Positions 12,406-21,985 of a DNA stretch of 64,000 nucleotides are shown one piece after another (position 1 is the first letter of the stretch; the number at the start of each line of letters is the position of its first letter). The stretch is from NCBI GenBank assembly GCA_034440635.1, contig JAOTON010002098.1, positions 977,501 through 1,041,500 on the forward strand. Reading direction: 5' to 3'. Both the position numbers and the translations under genes were made by a program. Below the pieces are notes generated by a model. The model ran no database searches and had not been told where the DNA came from. It saw only the letters and a program-made list of their open reading frames with translations. This DNA comes from Lepas anatifera. Its lineage: Eukaryota; Arthropoda; Thecostraca; Lepadidae.

Positions 12406-12413
12406 GGAATGCC

Positions 12414-12693
12414 CAGGGGCGTAGCCAAGGGGGGGCGGCAGGGACAGCCGCCCCTCCCTGAAGGCCCGAATGGCCCCCTGAGGACACGAGCCGCGCGAAG
12501 CACGGCTCGCCCGCACTATGCTCTGTGGCCAAATTTGGCATTTTATACCAGACAGGGCCCTCTTAAGCCCTCTTCAGCACTCTATTCTGCAACAAGGAGG
12601 GCCCTTTTTACCCATCAGGGCCCTTTTGGCGCTGTTGTTGGGCCCTTTTCGGGGCGCCGCTCCTCCCTGAGAGAAATCCTGGCTACGCCCCTG
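12414..12693. mobile_element. hAT-type MITE, 280 bp, copy 1
   Basis: Terminal inverted repeats are CAGGGGCGTAGCCA at the left and GGCTACGCCCCTG at the right. The flanks are a perfect 8-bp duplication, GGAATGCC, at 12406-12413 and 12694-12701. An 8-bp TSD with a CAGGG terminus is diagnostic of the hAT superfamily. It is non-coding, and the frame at 12409-12735 that crosses it is accidental. It shares its whole length with 39390-39668, including CGCACTATGCTCTGTGGCC. It needs a hAT transposase supplied in trans. Confidence 0.93.
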
Positions 12694-12973
12694 GGAATGC
12701 CTCCATGGCGTCCCTATGAACTGACTAGGCAATGACTCGGATATCTTTCACTGATTTGATCCTGGTGTACAATAGTGGACTGGGACTGCTTTTGCCCACT
12801 CAGTCCTCAAGGAATGGACCCAGCCGGGTGGTTACAGGGGAGGGATTGGGGGGTAACCCAGATAGCGAACAAATACAACTTTCAGCGGCGGAAGCGGTGA
12901 AGAGGCCAGTAGGCTCAAACTGGTACTGTAAATCAGTTTTTATATAAATTTTGACCAAGTTGTTTCCAGTACG

Positions 12974-13291
12974 GCTGCTGGAGTCGGAGTCTCACTAAAG
13001 TCATCAAGAGACTTTTCACGGAGACCCCAACCCCACCACCCGAACGAGCAACTCTTACAATGAAGGGATAATTTAGAATGCAAGGTTTAACGTCCCAAAA
13101 GCACAGGGACGGCCGCCCGCTCAGGTCACCCTCTCACCAGTCAGCTGCCAGCCGATCTACGTCGGGTAAGCTATTGAGCGCCGGAGCGTCTCAGGGGAGC
13201 TGATCCCAAGCCTGGACATGCACTGCCACTGCATGTGTCAAGCAGCGGGCCGGAGCCCAACGCTTTACCAAATGAGCTACTGGGGCGGCAA
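12974..13291 (-). mobile_element. tRNA-derived SINE, family B, copy 1
   Basis: The reverse complement begins with a tRNA-like head (GAGCTCATTTGGTAAAGCG-like A-box region) and continues with GGGACGTTAAACCTTG. It ends in a tail matching the other copy at 24781-25099 through CTTGATGACTTTAGTGAGACTC. Length is about 318 bp, almost the same as the other copy. No convincing TSD was seen. It would be mobilised by a LINE, but its partner is unknown. Confidence 0.75.
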
Positions 13292-13883
13292 CTGTTAATC
13301 TTAAAATTGTTTATCCTTAAAGAGGCAGTTGCGAACGAACAAAATCCCTTAAAAATGTATTTGTACTGACAGACACGTCCGCCTCAACCGATAAATTTTA
13401 AAAGATTAGTTTACTTGGGTGTTGGGATGCTGAGTCCGCCTCTGCACCACTGTGTTGACGTCACCATGACCTAAGGCGGCCCGCGGCCGTGTGCCGGGCC
13501 GGAGCGCATTCTGGAGTGGGACACCGTTGTGAGCGTGCGGGGTAGTGCTGTCTGAAACTGTGTGCTTTGTGGAAGTGTAATCTATAAATGCATCATCTTC
13601 TGATCACAACTTGGGGAGGGTAGAGATGCTTTGGCCCTTTCTTACTTGGTTTGGGGTGCCATGGTCGGATTAGCCCCCCCCAGGATCCTGGATCCGCCCT
13701 TGGCAGTCCTTCAGGCAGGCTCAAAGAAATAGGTACAAGTGTACTTCACGGAATGTAATGAGACATGGATTTGGCTCGCGGGCCGTGGTGCTCGAACTCG
13801 GCAGCTCCGACACCCTAAATTTTCCTAATATATCTGCTCATGGGTGGAGAATTGTTCTGAAAGTTACCCCAGTCGGCGGCCGA
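13292..13883. other. Anonymous DNA with a MITE-end fragment
   Basis: No gene. GGATCCTGGATCCGCCC near 13683 resembles the terminus of the MITE at 13892-14155 and is probably a fragment of the same family. Confidence 0.4.
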
Positions 13884-13891
13884 TGCCTGGC

Positions 13892-14155
13892 CAGTGGCGG
13901 ATCCAGCGCACCTGTTTGTGGGGGGGGTAAAAAATTAACCAGGGCTCGTCGACCGGGGGGTACATGGGGTGGGAAACTACGTTGGCGTGGCCTTTATTGT
14001 GTCCACGGGGGGAGGGTTGTGAAGTGGTGTTGGCGTGGTGTTGGGTTTTGTGTCGTCGACCGGGAGAAAGGGGGGGCGCTAATTTGTATTGCTAGTCCCC
14101 CAAATATTTTTTTGGAGGAAGGCTAAGCCCATCCTGCCCCCTGGATCCGCCAGCG
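13892..14155. mobile_element. hAT-like MITE, GGCGGATCCAG family, 264 bp
   Basis: The left terminus is CAGTGGCGGATCCAG and the right CTGGATCCGCCAGCG, imperfect inverted repeats. Flanking 8-mers TGCCTGGC (13884-13891) and TACCTGGC (14156-14163) match at seven of eight positions, fitting a hAT-length TSD that has since mutated. The interior is G-rich and non-coding. Confidence 0.7.
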
Positions 14156-14163
14156 TACCTGGC

Positions 14164-14621
14164 ATGCGTCCAGTATACCTACATACTCCAGAGGAATAAT
14201 AAAATGGACAGTTTCCCCGCACAAACTGCTAAGGTCAGCTGTGGAGGTCCACAGTGGTCCATTGAAAAGTAAAAGAGCACAAAACAGACAAAAAAGTAAA
14301 GACGAAACACAGAATCTCGTTTTATTCTCAATAAAAACTTGTATGATCTTTTGAGACAGTGAATGGCCGCAAAAAGGTTTTCCTGGAAAGGGACACGGCA
14401 AATGGAATGGACAAAATATATCGGAACGATGACGAGGAAGAGGGACGTCCTCGGGTATGTGTTGACTTGATGCTGATATTAGTGCTGGGATACCCGTCTG
14501 GGGAACGGCTGATCGAATGCTTCCTGCAGAATAAACAAATGTTGATAAAAGAGTTATTTTACTACTAAGTGAACAGGCAACGTTGGATAATATCACAATG
14601 GCCTTAGTTTCAGCTGGAAAC
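14164..14621. other. Anonymous DNA, no gene seen
   Basis: A 192-residue minus-strand frame (14123-14701) spans this stretch and both neighbours, including part of a MITE and the SINE tail, so it is not a gene. Confidence 0.5.
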
Positions 14622-14636
14622 CTGGATGGGCTTTTG

Positions 14637-14675
14637 TTGGGGTTTAACGACGCACCAACTGCCAGGGTCATACGG
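14637..14675 (-). mobile_element. 39-bp SINE tail (family A) with 15-bp TSD
   Basis: The minus strand gives the conserved 3' domain of the family A SINE (GGTGCGTCGTTAAACCCCAA) and nothing upstream of it. The flanks CTGGATGGGCTTTTG (14622-14636) and CTGGATGGACTTTTG (14676-14690) are a 15-bp duplication with one mismatch. This is an extreme 5'-truncated retroposition, consistent with priming from the 3' domain. Confidence 0.8.
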
Positions 14676-14690
14676 CTGGATGGACTTTTG

Positions 14691-15399
14691 AAGATATGCA
14701 TTCACATGTAGTTAAGATCAAATAAACACGTGGCTTACTTTACTTTCCTATAGACACGCGAAATAAAATGAATAATGTGAATAAAATGGAAAATTTTTCC
14801 ATCTACACAAACTGATAAAACATGGAACAATGTACGTGAGTTGTGATATCAAACTTAAAATGACCGCCCCTGCCCTAAGTCCTTGGCAGGCAGCCGTGCA
14901 GACTATTATGAATAATGTCATCATAAATTATATTAAATCATCCTCAGTACAAACCTTTTATGACAATCCATTTGCGTCCACTGACGTCCCCCCAAGAACG
15001 TTTAGTTTTCGACATTTGTATTATTTAATAAACGTAATGCCTCACCTTTCTCTTCGATGCTTGCTTAAAAAGAATGCCTCCAAAGTTTTTTGCCGCTTCA
15101 TCTTTACTGAATGTAGGGGAAGGATGTGACCTATAAAGAAAAATGGATTCGTGATAGGTAGGACGTCTCAAAACACCAGACACTCGTTATTCCTTCTTGT
15201 CTCTGTCAGGCAGCTGTGGAAATATGGGAACGGTTAAGTAGGTGCAGGGAAGCAAGATAATATTAGCTAAAATTAAAATGCATCCATCAATAGGTATTAT
15301 GTAGGTACATATTGTTTGTAAATGCATCTTCGATTTATTGTAAAATCTGACCATATTAACCGTAAATTTTGACCTTCTGCAGCATTAACAAGGACTCCA
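14691..15399. other. Anonymous AT-rich DNA, no gene seen
   Basis: The 99-residue frame at 14830-15129 has no recognisable domain or supportive context, and I do not call it a gene. Confidence 0.45.
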
Positions 15400-15472
15400 A
15401 AAGTTACCCCGGCCGCGCCGGGGTAAGTTGAAAGTTACCCCGGCCATGGCCGGGGTGGCCGGGGCATATTCT
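15400..15472. repeat. GC-rich nested palindromes
   Basis: TTACCCCGGC-type arms form two adjacent perfect or near-perfect palindromes, TTACCCCGGCCGCGCCGGGG and then ACCCCGGCCATGGCCGGGGT. A flanking block (ATTCTCCACCCATG) recurs in inverse orientation near 13838. This is probably a hairpin-forming repeat fragment. Confidence 0.6.
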
Positions 15473-15917
15473 CCACCCATGTATCTGCTGGCGGTATACA
15501 ATTCAATTGCACATTTCTGAGCTAGGGCGAAAAAAAAACATTTTCGGAATCGTCTCGGCTCAGTTTATTTCGAGCGTTCGAGCATGCAGGATCCCAAAGT
15601 CTTACTTAAAGTTGTCAGAAATTGGGCTATATTTGGAGTTTCTCGCTTTTGCATATATCTAGTTTTAGTGTTTTTCCCAATTGTTGTTCCAGTTTTAAAA
15701 GAAGGGAACTGGTGAAATAGCGCCTTCTTTGAAAGGTCTTGACGAGATTATTCAATCCAAAGCAGTCATAATTTCAATGAAATGTATGTTTAAAACAAAC
15801 TATTAAGTTTTGTTCGGCCTCCTCACAATGTTTCGAAAAACAAAAACTAAAAACAAATACTCATTGCATGAAAATTCGATAACATTTCGTTCGCGGACCG
15901 TCTTCAGGCCAGCTTCA

Positions 15918-16398
15918 TACCACGCTCTGTGGGATCGTTCACCAACCACGGTCAGTGTAGTCAACAAGTTCTGGAATACGTTGCAACCGGGGAAACTATA
16001 CCATATGCTAAAGTATACCAGTCACCATCTTCTCAGTGGAATGAATGAATGAAAGTGCATTGAGCTATTTCATGTCAGAATCTTTCAGATTCAATCGATC
16101 GAATAACAGCCAGCTGTCAGGAATGACAAGTTGGCTGAAGCTTGGTACTGAGCCGTTCACAGGGCTATTCATAGCCTCTGTCGGAAACTTTAGCTTGCCC
16201 AACTCAAAGGTGGATGGTTTGGTGTTTAGGCCAGGTGTTGTATCACTGCCTTCCTACCTACAGCATAGTGATTCTCATCGGCGACGCAGAATATGCCTGT
16301 TTCTGGGCTCAGATACTGCAGCTGGGGACAAACTGACTTCAGCACCTCCAGAGTGATTTCTATATAAACTTAAAGCACTGCTGAAGATCCATTGACAT
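15918..16398 (-). pseudogene. Left outer arm of the 8 kb inverted repeat: degenerate coding remnant
   Basis: The reverse complement matches the sequences at 23838-24170 and about 21885-21985 block by block, for example CTCTGTGGGATCGTTCACCA and CTTTCAGATTCAAT here. Translation of the minus strand gives a VIPDSWLLFDRLNLKD-like peptide that also appears in the right arm as VIPDSFLLFNRLNLKD. The right arm continues into VVNDPTERGVMLV. That combination reminds me of a multicopy uncharacterised invertebrate protein family with a VNDxxERGV motif, but this is from memory. Both copies are broken. Confidence 0.55.
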
Positions 16399-17122
16399 AA
16401 CAATAAAGGTAAAGGAACACACTGACAAGTTGGATATTAAATATATATTCAAAAGCAAGGACACGGACGCGTTTCGTAACTTCTTCAGCGTGTGTTTGAA
16501 GGGTAGAATTATCCGTTGACGCATGAAGGTTTCTGTGAACTCACGTGGGCTAAACGTGGATAATATTTGCTAATATTTTTGATATTGCGAAATCTCCTCT
16601 CTTGGAATTTAGATTTTCTTTTTGTTCAATTAGGGCCGACTCCAAAAACTTTCTTCTATTTTTGGTAGACCTCTGTGGAGAATTTCTGCATTTTTCCAGT
16701 TTGGTAAGTGGTCAAATTGTTCGGAGTGTATTACAAATGAACTCGTGGTTTTATGATTTCTAAGGTCTGATTTGTGTTCGTTAATCCGTTTTTGCAGGCC
16801 GAGATACGTCTCCCCGTAGTAGAATCTTGTGCAGTTTTGACATGGAATTTTGTAGACGATGCTGTTCTCATTGCTGTTTTTCGAATGTTGCTTCTTTTTT
16901 GATAAGGTCTCCTATTTTCAAGCCTGTGCTTGCAATAAACCTAATCTCTGCTTGTTTAAGTGTCCTTTTTAGTATTCCGTGTTGAGATGTTTTCGGTCCT
17001 ACAATAGTTCTCAGTGGCGTTGCTCTTGTTTTTCTTGAGTTTCTAATCTTTTTGCCTTCAAAAGACATCTCACGATAAATGCTTTAGGGTATTTTAGTTT
17101 TAGAAACGACGAGAAAATGTGA
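16398..17122 (-). mobile_element. Penelope-like element, family 1, copy A (3' half, minus strand)
   Basis: The minus strand encodes a degenerate PLE C-terminus. It has the linker after RT (IRNSRKTRATPLRTIVGPKT at 16868-17068) and, after a frameshift, a GIY-YIG endonuclease (YKIPCQNCTRFYYGET, then LQKRINEH). The 3' end carries a hammerhead-like core at 16472-16488. This half is separated from its upstream RT segment (18590-18870) by the PLE insertion at 17123-18589. The whole copy is mirrored by copy B on the plus strand. The catalytic GIY block is present, but the frame is broken. Confidence 0.85.
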
Positions 17123-17318
17123 TGATAATGTTATAGAAAATTAACTGGCAATCGCTCATAGTATAATGCAATTGAAAATGCCAAATAGTATATTTATATT
17201 TCGACGGCTTGTCTTCTTCAGGAGCAAGTTTTCAATTTGAAAGTCATTGACAGCAATGATTTTTAAATTCAGTTTGAATTTAGGGCGAACAGCAAGCAGG
17301 TACACGTGAAAACAATGT

Positions 17319-18155
17319 TTGACATCTCGCGAAGGATACAGTGTGATGAGTTACCTACAAAAAGAGACATTTAAAAACTACAGGATACATCCTATGCAAA
17401 CTAAAAGATCAGTTATACACTCACAGTCACTTAGAGCCATCCGGGTGGGATCAGACCTACCTGCAAAAAACCGTGGCCTAGAAAAAATCATGGAAGTACT
17501 TATGTCGAACGGATACCCGGCCAAACTCATCAAAAACATACAAAACTCTGCCAAATATAAACCATGCCAACCACGTCCCAAGAACAAGAACAGGAACACA
17601 ACTTACATCTCTCTCCCATACATTGATGAGCAGCTCACGCACAAGATCACCACCGCAGCCAGATCCACAGACCTAGACATTACGATAGCCTGGAAGAGTG
17701 GTGAAACACTCTCAAACATCCTCATAAGATCATCACTAAACCCACCACCATGCCCTAAAGGACACAGGAAATCATGCAGCACATGCGACGCCGGGTTACA
17801 GGGGAGGTGCCACATCAAAAATACAGTATACCTTATCACATGCCTACTTTGCAACATGTTCTATATAGGGGAAACAACTCACCAAATCCGTACCCGCTTC
17901 ATGGAACATTTAGGACACGCTAGGAGAAAAGAAAAGGGTAAGTATCTAGGAGACCACACCATATCACATCACCCCACTACACGCATCACAGACAAGGACT
18001 TCGCAATAAAAATTATTCATGTTTGTAAAGACTCGGCAGAATGCAAAATTAAAGAATCAATAGAAATCCGAAACCGCAGACCACAAATAAATAAGCAATT
18101 CTCCTCGTGGCGCCTCCTACAACCAGTACCATACACATACACTTATACCACTTAA
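17319..18155 (+). CDS. PLE GIY-YIG endonuclease C-terminal frame (5'-truncated element)
   Basis: This 278-residue open frame is the C-terminal part of a Penelope-like protein. Residues ~20-130 are a basic linker (YPAKLIKNIQ, ISLPYIDEQLTHKI). Then comes a cysteine-rich CPKGHRKSCSTC segment and a GIY-YIG nuclease (VYLITCLLCNMFYIGET), with the expected arginine (QIRTRFMEH) and a later glutamate (IKESIEIRNRRP). In PLEs this nuclease nicks the target for RNA-primed integration. The start is arbitrary: the first ~25 codons lie in the inverted terminal arm, and the true protein would begin with a reverse transcriptase that is absent. The lack of stops suggests a recent insertion. Activity without RT is not expected. 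Confidence 0.88.
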   Translation: MTSREGYSVMSYLQKETFKNYRIHPMQTKRSVIHSQSLRAIRVGSDLPAKNRGLEKIMEVLMSNGYPAKLIKNIQNSAKYKPCQPRPKNKNRNTTYISLPYIDEQLTHKITTAARSTDLDITIAWKSGETLSNILIRSSLNPPPCPKGHRKSCSTCDAGLQGRCHIKNTVYLITCLLCNMFYIGETTHQIRTRFMEHLGHARRKEKGKYLGDHTISHHPTTRITDKDFAIKIIHVCKDSAECKIKESIEIRNRRPQINKQFSSWRLLQPVPYTYTYTT

Positions 18156-18443
18156 GACCAAACCACCACGCATAAACACTCGCCATACCACCACACATCC
18201 ATCGCTGAAAATTGTTTTTACTCACTGTTACATCCATAGTTTTGTTGCATACTGTGCTTTTATGTGTGTTAAGTTTCTGTACCCTGTAGTTTTTAAATGT
18301 CTCTTTTTGTAGGTAACTCATCACACTGTATCCTTCGCGAGATGTTAAACATTGTTTTCACGTGTACCTGCTTGCTGTTCGCCCTAAATTCAAATTGAAT
18401 TTAAAAATCATTGCTATCAATGACTTTCAAATTCAAAACTTGC

Positions 18444-18470
18444 TCCTGAAGAAGACACGCCGTCGAAATA
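18444..18470 (+). ncRNA. Hammerhead-like core in family 2 PLE terminus
   Basis: CTGAAGA (18446-18452) is followed by a short stem GAC...GTC and GAAA (18465-18468), the order of the conserved hammerhead core CUGANGA - stem II - GAAA. The inverted arm at 17199-17221 has the same layout, and the GAC/GTC stem is kept although the loop base differs. PLE terminal repeats are known to carry hammerhead ribozymes. Stems I and III were not established here. Confidence 0.4.
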
Positions 18471-18589
18471 TCAATATACTATTTGGCATTTTCAATTGCA
18501 TTATACTATGAGCGATTGCCGGTTAATTTTTTATAACATTATCATCATGACTTTCACGCTCATTACGACACTTCAAACTCTTAAAACTG

Positions 18590-18870
18590 ACGAGAAAATG
18601 TGATTGATCTCCTCTTCGAGGTATTCGTTGCTGCACACACGGAGTGCATGGAGGAAAACCCCAATGATTACTCCGGATTTTACTCGCTCACTATGGGCAG
18701 AAAAATAATGTATAAGATCCTCAGAGTTGGTTGGCTTTCTGTATACTTTGAATTTCACTCCGTTGTCAGTCCTCAGAATCTCTACGTCCAGGAAAAGTAT
18801 TCTGTTGTCTTGCTCAGTTTCGATCGTAAACTGATGGAAGGTTCTACATTGTTCATCTGAACCAGTTTGT
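18590..18870 (-). pseudogene. Family 1 PLE copy A: reverse transcriptase C-terminal segment
   Basis: The minus strand reads FKVYRKPTNSEDLIHYFSAH, then SGVIIGVFLHALRVCS and EEEINHIFSSVLRV, the highly characteristic PLE RT thumb region (YRKPTNT...HS..HP...K). It is the upstream continuation of 16398-17122, now separated by the nested PLE. The innermost ~110 bp (18762-18873) have no mirror in copy B and form the loop of the large inverted repeat. Confidence 0.85.
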
Positions 18871-18873
18871 TGG

Positions 18874-19712
18874 AGTGAAATTCAAAGTATAAAGAAAGCC
18901 AACCAACTCTGAGGATTTTATACATTATTTTTCTGCCCATAGTGAGCGAGTAAAATCCGGAGTAATCATTGGGGTTTTCCTCCGTGCACTCCGTGTGTGC
19001 AGCAACGCATACCTCGAAGAGGAGATCAATCACATTTTCTCGTCGTTTCTAAAACTAAAATACCCTAAAGCATTTATCGTGAGATGTCTTTTGAAGGCAA
19101 AAAAGATTAGAAACTCAAGAAAAACAAGAGCAACGCCACTGAGAACTATTGTAGGACCGAAAACATCTCAACACGGAATACTAGAAAGGACACTTAAACA
19201 AGCTGAGATTAGGTTTATTGCAAGCACAGGCTTGAAAATAGGAGACCTTATCAAAAAGAAGCAAGATTCGAAAAACAGCAATGAGAACAGCATCGTCTAC
19301 AAAATTCCATGTCAAAACTGCACAAGATTCTACTACGGGGGGACGTATCGCGGCCTGCAAAAACGAATTAACTAACACAAATTAGACCTTAGAAATCATA
19401 AAACCACGAGTTCATTTGTAATACACTCCGAACAATTTGACCACTTACCAAACTGGAAAAATGCAGAAATTCTCCACAGAGGTCTACCAAAAATAGAAGA
19501 AGTTTTTGGAGTCGGCCCTAATTGAACAAAAAGAAAATCTAAATTCCAAGAGAGGAGATTTCGCAATATCAAAAATATTGGCAAATATTATCCACGTTTA
19601 GCCCACGTGAGTTCACAGAAACCTTCATGCGTCAACGGATAATTCTACCCTTCAAACACACGCTGAAGAAGTTACGAAACGCGTCCGTGTCCTTGCTTTT
19701 GAATATTTGATG
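18874..19712 (+). mobile_element. Penelope-like element, family 1, copy B (plus strand)
   Basis: This is the mirror image of copy A, starting at GGAGTGAAATTCAAAG and including the RT thumb remnant, the linker (18995-19375 frame) and the GIY-YIG block YKIPCQNCTRFYYGGTYRGL. Inactivating changes are a stop where copy A has glutamate in the RINEH segment, and a lost base near 19495 upstream of ESALIEQKENLNSKRGD. The 3' end has CTGAAGA (19663-19669) and GAAAC (19676-19680). It is interrupted at 19712 by a LINE and resumes at about 21193. Confidence 0.85.
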
Positions 19713-21193
19713 ATTATTGGTGTTTAAGGGCACTTCAGCTTCTTTGGCTATATGTGCCCAGCATTGTCAGGTTAGGTCAGTTCAAAATGATCTTGGTTAG
19801 CTAAGAATTTTCTATGCCGGAGGTGTCACCGCTGAAAAGCGCTGTGAGGGCTATAAACGATGTCAAACTTTATTTCTTTCAGGTAAGATAAAACGTGTTT
19901 GATGTCTACGACGGGATCGTTTCCAAGACACTGCTCTAAAGAGACCGATGGGAAGAATCGACGCATTTGCCTTTTCAGATTGTCACAGCAGTCTACCTCG
20001 GATAAAACATGCTGGACAGTAAGGCGGTTGCCACAATGTACACACAGGTTAGGAGTAGAACTATTCAGGTGGTAGGCATGAGTGGCATAACAGTGCCCGA
20101 TGCGGAGTCTAGAGAGGGCCACCTCCTCTCTTCTGCTTTTTCTGTTGCTCGACTCCCATCTCTCAATGGAGGTGCGCAGGCGTTTCATAAAGCACTGTGG
20201 CTCTGCAGCCCACCTTGACTGCCATTCAGTCTCCTGTAGTGTTCTGAACGATGCTTTGAGGTCTGAAGCCGGAATCCTAAACTGACGCGAAGGGGGTAGT
20301 ACGGACGCCTCTTTCGCAACCTTATCGACTTTTTCGTTCCCCGAAATTCTAATATGGCTCGGTACCCAAAGAAAGTGCACATCAGTCCCTCTGGCGGAGA
20401 TCGCTGACAGAAGCCTTCTTATAGATGGTATAAGCCAGTTTTGCTGTGGGTGATGAGATTGGAGTGCTGTCAGTGAGCTAGCAGAGTCCGTTATGATAAG
20501 ACATCGATCCTCTTGGGAACGCTTGATGTGTCTTAAAACCCGGAGAATGGCATATAGTTCTGTGGTAAAAACCGAAACAGACCCTGGTAGGCTAAACCCC
20601 TGACTCAGTCCCTCCCCTAAAAAGGCGCTTCCAGCACCGCCGGTAGACTTCGAGCCGTCGGTGTAGAACCGGGCATGACCTGCATAGGAGCCGATTTTGC
20701 GCAGCGCTAAGGCCAGAAATTCTGAGGGTAGTGTTGCTGCTTTTTTATGGCGCATCAGATCGAGATCGCATTGTGCAGGGATGAGTCGCCATGGTTCCGT
20801 ACGTTCTGGTCGCGTTTCAGCAATTACTTCCAGGTCAACGCCGCTGCCTTCTAACCACAGAGATACACGCAAACAGAGAGCTCGTGAAGATGTCTGTCGC
20901 ACCATTCTGAGGGGCATAGTCAAATTTTCGTCGAAAATCCACCTGTATGTTGGATGGGACGGATCCTGCCTGATTTTGCTAGCGTATGATAATGCCAACC
21001 GCTTCCTTCTCAGGTCTAGTGGAGGTTCATTGGCGTCTACTAGAAGGCTTGCCCGGCGGGACGTGCGAAAAGCGCCCGTCGCCACTCTAACACAGGCGTG
21101 GTGTACAGCGTCCAGAGGCTGCTTAACGTTGCTCAAAGCACCATCATATACTACTGAGCCATAATCTAGTACGGACCTAATGAGAGCACGGTA
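19713..21193 (-). mobile_element. RNase H LINE (I/R1-like), 5'-truncated, inserted in PLE copy B
   Basis: Copy A shows what the uninterrupted PLE terminus looks like (its reverse complement runs CTTTTGAATATATATTTAAT). In copy B the same sequence is split, with 1.48 kb between CTTTTGAATAT and ATATATTTAAT. The insert carries an intact C-terminal LINE frame, a short 3' UTR and a 3' end ending ACACCAATAATCATCAA on the minus strand. The 5' end is truncated within the region just after the RT domain. Of the elements here, this one has the longest undamaged reading frame. Confidence 0.9.
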
Positions 21194-21196
21194 CAA
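19826..21196 (-). CDS. LINE ORF2 C-terminus with RNase H domain, 456 residues
   Basis: The frame is open from the truncation point to a natural stop. Residues 1-60 (RSVLDYGSVVYDGA) are the region following RT in I/R1-type elements. An RNase H domain follows, with all four catalytic acids visible: D180 (FYTDGSK), E213 (TTELYAI), D237 (IITDSAS) and D291 (NEKVDKVAKEA). It also has the typical LWVPSHIRISGNE stretch. Near the C-terminus is a CVHCG...VQHVL...C zinc-knuckle-like motif. RNase H removes the RNA strand during reverse transcription. Endonuclease and RT are absent, so the copy cannot move by itself. The first methionine is just the first in the truncated frame. Confidence 0.92.
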   Translation of the reverse strand: MYRALIRSVLDYGSVVYDGALSNVKQPLDAVHHACVRVATGAFRTSRRASLLVDANEPPLDLRRKRLALSYASKIRQDPSHPTYRWIFDENLTMPLRMVRQTSSRALCLRVSLWLEGSGVDLEVIAETRPERTEPWRLIPAQCDLDLMRHKKAATLPSEFLALALRKIGSYAGHARFYTDGSKSTGGAGSAFLGEGLSQGFSLPGSVSVFTTELYAILRVLRHIKRSQEDRCLIITDSASSLTALQSHHPQQNWLIPSIRRLLSAISARGTDVHFLWVPSHIRISGNEKVDKVAKEASVLPPSRQFRIPASDLKASFRTLQETEWQSRWAAEPQCFMKRLRTSIERWESSNRKSRREEVALSRLRIGHCYATHAYHLNSSTPNLCVHCGNRLTVQHVLSEVDCCDNLKRQMRRFFPSVSLEQCLGNDPVVDIKHVLSYLKEIKFDIVYSPHSAFQR

Positions 21197-21985
21197 AATA
21201 TATATTTAATATCCAGCTTGTCAGTGTGTTCCTTTACCTTTATCGTTAAAGCACTGCACTGCATTCGATGGATAGCTCCGAGGCCCATAGCAGGCTCTAA
21301 AGCTGCCTATCCACGATGGAGGAGCGAGAACGCATTGGTTAAACCCCCATGCATGGAAAGCAGCTTAACTCTTTCAGTGTCTTCTAGAATGATGACCGGG
21401 ATTTGACGCTGTGGTAGAGGGGATGAGGTGGCTTAGTGGATAGCACCCTCGTCTTCTAAGCCACCGGTCCCGGGTTCAAGTCCCGGCGGAGCCTCTGAAT
21501 AAGTCGATCTGATCCCCAAAATCCCTTCCAGCAGGGTGAGAGTTGGCGACGCCGTATGACCCTGGCAGTTGGTGCGTCGTTAAACCCCAACAATTATTAT
21601 TACGCTGTGGTAGAGCGTACTTCATACCATAAATGTCCCGAACTGTAAAACCATAAATGTCCCGAACTGTAAATCTGACTCTCTGGTGGGCTCTAGGTCT
21701 CCTGAACCGAACTTTGCCAGGGAGAATCTCTACAGTCACACGTGAACGAGCTTGTGCAGTTCGTGATAATCTTCTCAAGGAAAAGAGAGCTGGCATGTGT
21801 TGCAGAACGAAAGCAATAGCTGGGCCTGATGATCCAGGAACGTTCCATGATAGGTCTTCCGATTAAAGTACTCCGGTATTGTGTAGAGGCGCCGACGTTA
21901 ATGTACAAACCACATTTGGTATCTGCGCCCAGTAACAGGTATATTCTGCGTCTCTGATAAGAATCACAATCCTGAAGGTAGGAAG
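21194..21985 (+). repeat. Right arm continuation: PLE terminus and outer-arm sequence
   Basis: 21194-21245 mirrors 16398-16450 (TTCCTTTACCTTTATCG here, CGATAAAGG-like on the other strand). About 21885-21985 mirrors 16250-16340 (ATTCTGCGTCTCTGATAAGAA). The stretch 21246-21850 has no counterpart in the left arm, which has either lost about 400 bp or never had it. Within it AACCATAAATGTCCCGAACTG is tandemly duplicated at about 21628-21670, and a SINE is inserted. Confidence 0.7.
21420..21601 (+). mobile_element. tRNA-derived SINE, family A, full-length with 14-bp TSD
   Basis: The head GGGATGAGGTGGCTTAGTGG holds an A-box-like motif, and GGTTCAAGTCC about 40 bp later is a good B box for RNA polymerase III. 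A conserved 3' domain (TTGGCGACGCCGTATGACC, GGTGCGTCGTTAAACCCC) ends in ATTATTATT. The TSD ACGCTGTGGTAGAG is perfect at 21406-21419 and 21602-21615. Related copies are at 27039-27079 plus 30436-30576, 49606-49787 and 14637-14675. Confidence 0.93.

Larger units (their letters stand above)
17123..18589 (+). mobile_element. Penelope-like element, family 2, inserted into copy A
   Basis: It is flanked by a duplication of the target, GACGAGAAAATGTGAT, ending at 17122 and again at 18590-18605. That places it as an insertion into the family 1 PLE. The ends are inverted relative to each other: 17123-17392 is the reverse complement of 18278-18545 with few differences. Such terminal inversion accompanying 5' truncation is known for PLEs. 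Between the arms lies one uninterrupted GIY-YIG frame, while the reverse transcriptase is missing. Hammerhead-like cores lie in both arms. Confidence 0.88.

Noticed and set aside
14123..14701. 192-residue minus-strand frame as a gene
   Set aside because: It crosses the end of a MITE and a SINE-tail insertion with its TSDs. A composite chance frame.
21420..21500. Genuine tRNA gene with B box GGTTCAAGTCC
   Set aside because: It is the head of a 182-bp unit with TSDs and shared tail domain, so a SINE insertion.
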